DNA from: an uncultured Phascolarctobacterium sp.
GTDB taxonomy: Bacteria; Bacillota; Negativicutes; Acidaminococcales; Acidaminococcaceae
DNA: 6,950 bases
Direction: 5' to 3'
Assembly (NCBI GenBank): GCA_900552855.1
Contig: USBG01000090.1
Coordinates: forward strand, 1 to 6,950
Position 1 is the stretch's first letter, and each line of letters opens with the position of its first letter. The position numbers and the translations under genes are program-made. The notes under the pieces were generated by a model, which was given only the letters and a program-made list of their open reading frames with translations, was not told where the DNA came from and ran no database searches. Positions 5,427 through 6,950 of this stretch are shown piece after piece.

Positions 5427-6209
5427 CTATTTAAGCAGCAGGTCATACACCTGCTTGCCAATTAAAAGAGTAGTCACAGCAAGATATAACGGACGCACAT
5501 AGGCAGCACCCTTTTTTATAGCCATGCGTGAACCAAAAAAGGCTCCCACCACCATGGCAATACCCATAATCAAACCGTGCTGCCATAAAACTGTACCACT
5601 CATAGCAAAAGCAAAAATACCACCTAAGCCACTGGCAAAATTAAGTGCCTTGGCGTTTCCCGCAGCAGTAACAAAGTCAAAGCCTAAAAAGAGAAAGCCA
5701 AAAATCAAAAATGAACCTGTACCAGGACCAAAAAAGCCATCATAAAAGCCCATACCAAAGGCCATAGCAATGGCGCCAAGTAACGCTCCTAGTCCCAAAT
5801 TTTCTGCAGTACTATGGTCACCCCAATCCTTGCGGCGATAGGTATAAACAGCCACAGCTACAAGAAGCAAAACAATAATGTTCTTCATCAGCCTTTCCGG
5901 CAAAAGATAAACAACATAGGCACCAAAGGCAGAGCCTAAAAACGAAAGCGGCATTAAAGCAAGCGCTGACTTTTTTATTTTACCAGCACGCCAAAAGGAA
6001 ATAACGCTCATCAAGGCACCCATAGAGGCAGCCATTTTGTTAGTTCCCAAAGCGTAGGGAACGGGCAGTCCAAGACTCAAAAGAGCAGGGGTAGAAATAA
6101 GTCCACCACCGCCAACCGTAGAGTCAATAAACGCCGCAATAAAGCCTGAAACAATCAAATAAATTATTGTTAGCGTATCTAAATCCGCTACAAATCCTTC
6201 CACAAGCAT
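5427..6209 (-). CDS. TSUP (TauE/SafE) family membrane permease
   Basis: The 260-residue integral membrane protein has about eight hydrophobic segments and the internal two-fold repeat typical of TSUP (formerly DUF81, YfcA-like). The first half has IDSTVGGGGLISTPALL (28-44) with GTNK (55-58). The second half has GFYDGFFGPGTGSFL (154-168) with GNAKALNF (184-191). The family moves small anions or organosulfur/carboxylate compounds; the substrate here is unknown. Length agrees with E. coli YfcA. It starts 18 bases after the thiN stop, so both genes are probably one transcript. The start is uncertain: GAGGG lies directly against the ATG at 6209, too close to act, whereas it is 6 bases from an in-frame GTG two codons later (6203), giving 258 residues. 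No terminator is seen before gyrA. A thiamine-related role is suggested only by position and is weak. Confidence 0.92.
   Translation of the reverse strand: MLVEGFVADLDTLTIIYLIVSGFIAAFIDSTVGGGGLISTPALLSLGLPVPYALGTNKMAASMGALMSVISFWRAGKIKKSALALMPLSFLGSAFGAYVVYLLPERLMKNIIVLLLVAVAVYTYRRKDWGDHSTAENLGLGALLGAIAMAFGMGFYDGFFGPGTGSFLIFGFLFLGFDFVTAAGNAKALNFASGLGGIFAFAMSGTVLWQHGLIMGIAMVVGAFFGSRMAIKKGAAYVRPLYLAVTTLLIGKQVYDLLLK
5437..5455 (-). repeat. Hairpin in the last codons of the TSUP permease gene
   Basis: AGCAGGT (5437-5443) and ACCTGCT (5449-5455) form a perfect 7-base stem with a 5-base loop. It encodes the final residues around Lys-Gln-Val-Tyr-Asp-Leu-Leu, ends 8 bases before the stop, and has no U-run, so it is not a standard terminator. 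It may be chance or a 3'-end or pausing structure before gyrA. Confidence 0.35.
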
Positions 6210-6227
6210 CCCTCATAATATCAAAAT

Positions 6228-6929
6228 CTAAGCCTTCTCAAAGCAGCAGTACAAGCCAACAAAGCCTACGCGACATTGGCAGATGATTGCGCTTTCTTCA
6301 GCCTCATTACTGATGGCGTATGGGTGGAGCATCTCCAGCTCTGCATCCTTTAAGGGCCAATGCACACCGCTAAAATCAACCTTTGTCTTTACGCTCAATG
6401 GTAGCAAGGAAATCGCATAGGGCTTGTTTTTAAACTTCAGCTCAGCTTTTTCACCATCTGATAAAAGCACCATAATCTCTCTATCATCAGCCATCACAAC
6501 CTGATTACCACGACTTAGCTTATAGCTAAGTAAGGAAAAAACATTGCTATACAAATGGTCAAAGCGACCACCCCATATACCGCTGCAAAGCAAATCACCA
6601 TCGGGAATCTCCTTTAAAAGCAGCTGTAAATCCGTATCATCCTTTTCCCTTGGGTATCGATAGACAGTAACACCACTTTTTTGCATTTGCTCATATATCT
6701 TAGCTGCTGCACTATCGCAGTCACCCCAAAGTACTTCTGGCTTTAATCCAGCATTTAAACAAACTGCAGCACCCTTATCGGCACAAAATATTCTTAATTG
6801 ACCGGCAGATGCCTTTAGCCAGCTTTCTTCAGGCTTGCGTCCACCTGCAACAGCCATAAGCAGTTCCCTGGGATTACTGCCATATAGCTCCGCCTCTAGC
6901 TGAGGCAGAGTAAAATTAACCTTATGCAT
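6228..6929 (-). CDS. thiN: Thiamine pyrophosphokinase (thiamine diphosphokinase)
   Basis: It transfers pyrophosphate from ATP to thiamine, giving thiamine diphosphate (EC 2.7.6.2), in the cytoplasm. Family motifs are in order: ADKGA (50-54), GDCDS (69-73, Mg-binding Asp residues kept; the family usually has GDFDS), EKDDTDL (95-101), GGRFDH (120-125), ISLLPL in the thiamine-binding C-terminal part, and a SNE segment near the end. Length is 233 residues, with an N-terminal extension of about 24 before the conserved strand AVAGGRKP. Start choice: ATG 6929 has no good ribosome binding site, while Met25 (ATG 6857) is preceded by AGGGAA 6 bases upstream and would give 209 residues, near the B. subtilis ThiN length. 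I keep the longer form because the extension is in frame and looks protein-like. In B. subtilis thiN follows rpe; the upstream gene is not visible here. It is likely cotranscribed with the permease. Confidence 0.93.
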   Translation of the reverse strand: MHKVNFTLPQLEAELYGSNPRELLMAVAGGRKPEESWLKASAGQLRIFCADKGAAVCLNAGLKPEVLWGDCDSAAAKIYEQMQKSGVTVYRYPREKDDTDLQLLLKEIPDGDLLCSGIWGGRFDHLYSNVFSLLSYKLSRGNQVVMADDREIMVLLSDGEKAELKFKNKPYAISLLPLSVKTKVDFSGVHWPLKDAELEMLHPYAISNEAEESAIICQCRVGFVGLYCCFEKA

Positions 6930-6950
6930 TTTATTTATTCAAAGCAACAG

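Noticed and set aside
6930..6950. Possible 3' end of an upstream gene (for example rpe) or a TPP riboswitch before thiN
   Set aside because: Only 21 bases are available and stops occur in all three minus frames, so neither can be supported.

Overview
The window looks like a chromosomal segment of an anaerobic, diderm Firmicute of the Negativicutes type (Phascolarctobacterium or Acidaminococcus relatives would fit; this is inference). The reasons are moderate to low GC, strong Shine-Dalgarno sequences with TGn-extended -10 promoters, a GyrA with Glu at the E. coli Asp87 position, a GlpA-like FAD/[2Fe-2S] oxidoreductase of the anaerobic type, and a relic that resembles the start of a subtilisin-family secreted protease or autotransporter. 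No phage, insertion sequence, CRISPR array, tRNA or rRNA is visible.

Layout from left to right. Bases 1-1507, minus strand, hold a two-gene oxidoreductase operon. A complete GlpA/DAO-type flavoprotein with a C-terminal BFD-like iron-sulfur domain is followed after 2 bases by the first 13 codons of a second FAD-binding oxidoreductase that runs off the left edge. Bases 1508-1831 are a divergent intergenic region with one promoter candidate for each direction and two inverted repeats. Bases 1832-2389, plus strand, encode a secreted protein of unknown function with a Gly/Ile-alternating C-terminus, closed by a strong intrinsic terminator. Bases 2440-2753 carry a promoter, a ribosome binding site and the first 71 codons of an S8 (subtilase) protease that stops just after the catalytic-Asp motif, most likely a pseudogene. 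Bases 2754-2891 are a convergent intergenic region with two hairpins.

Bases 2892-6929, minus strand, hold three core genes read right to left: thiamine pyrophosphokinase, then a TSUP (TauE/SafE) membrane permease 18 bases later, then gyrA, which has its own extended -10 promoter starting about 20 bases after the permease stop. No terminator separates the permease from gyrA, so read-through is possible. gyrB is not next to gyrA on either side within this window.

The genes do not form one pathway. The oxidoreductase pair probably passes electrons from a 2-hydroxyacid or glycerol-3-phosphate-like substrate. ThiN makes thiamine diphosphate, GyrA supercoils DNA, and the permease has no assigned substrate. 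I see no convincing new multi-gene system. The items most worth a second look are the unknown secreted protein, the protease relic with intact expression signals, the altered GyrA box, and the inverted repeats in the divergent promoter region.
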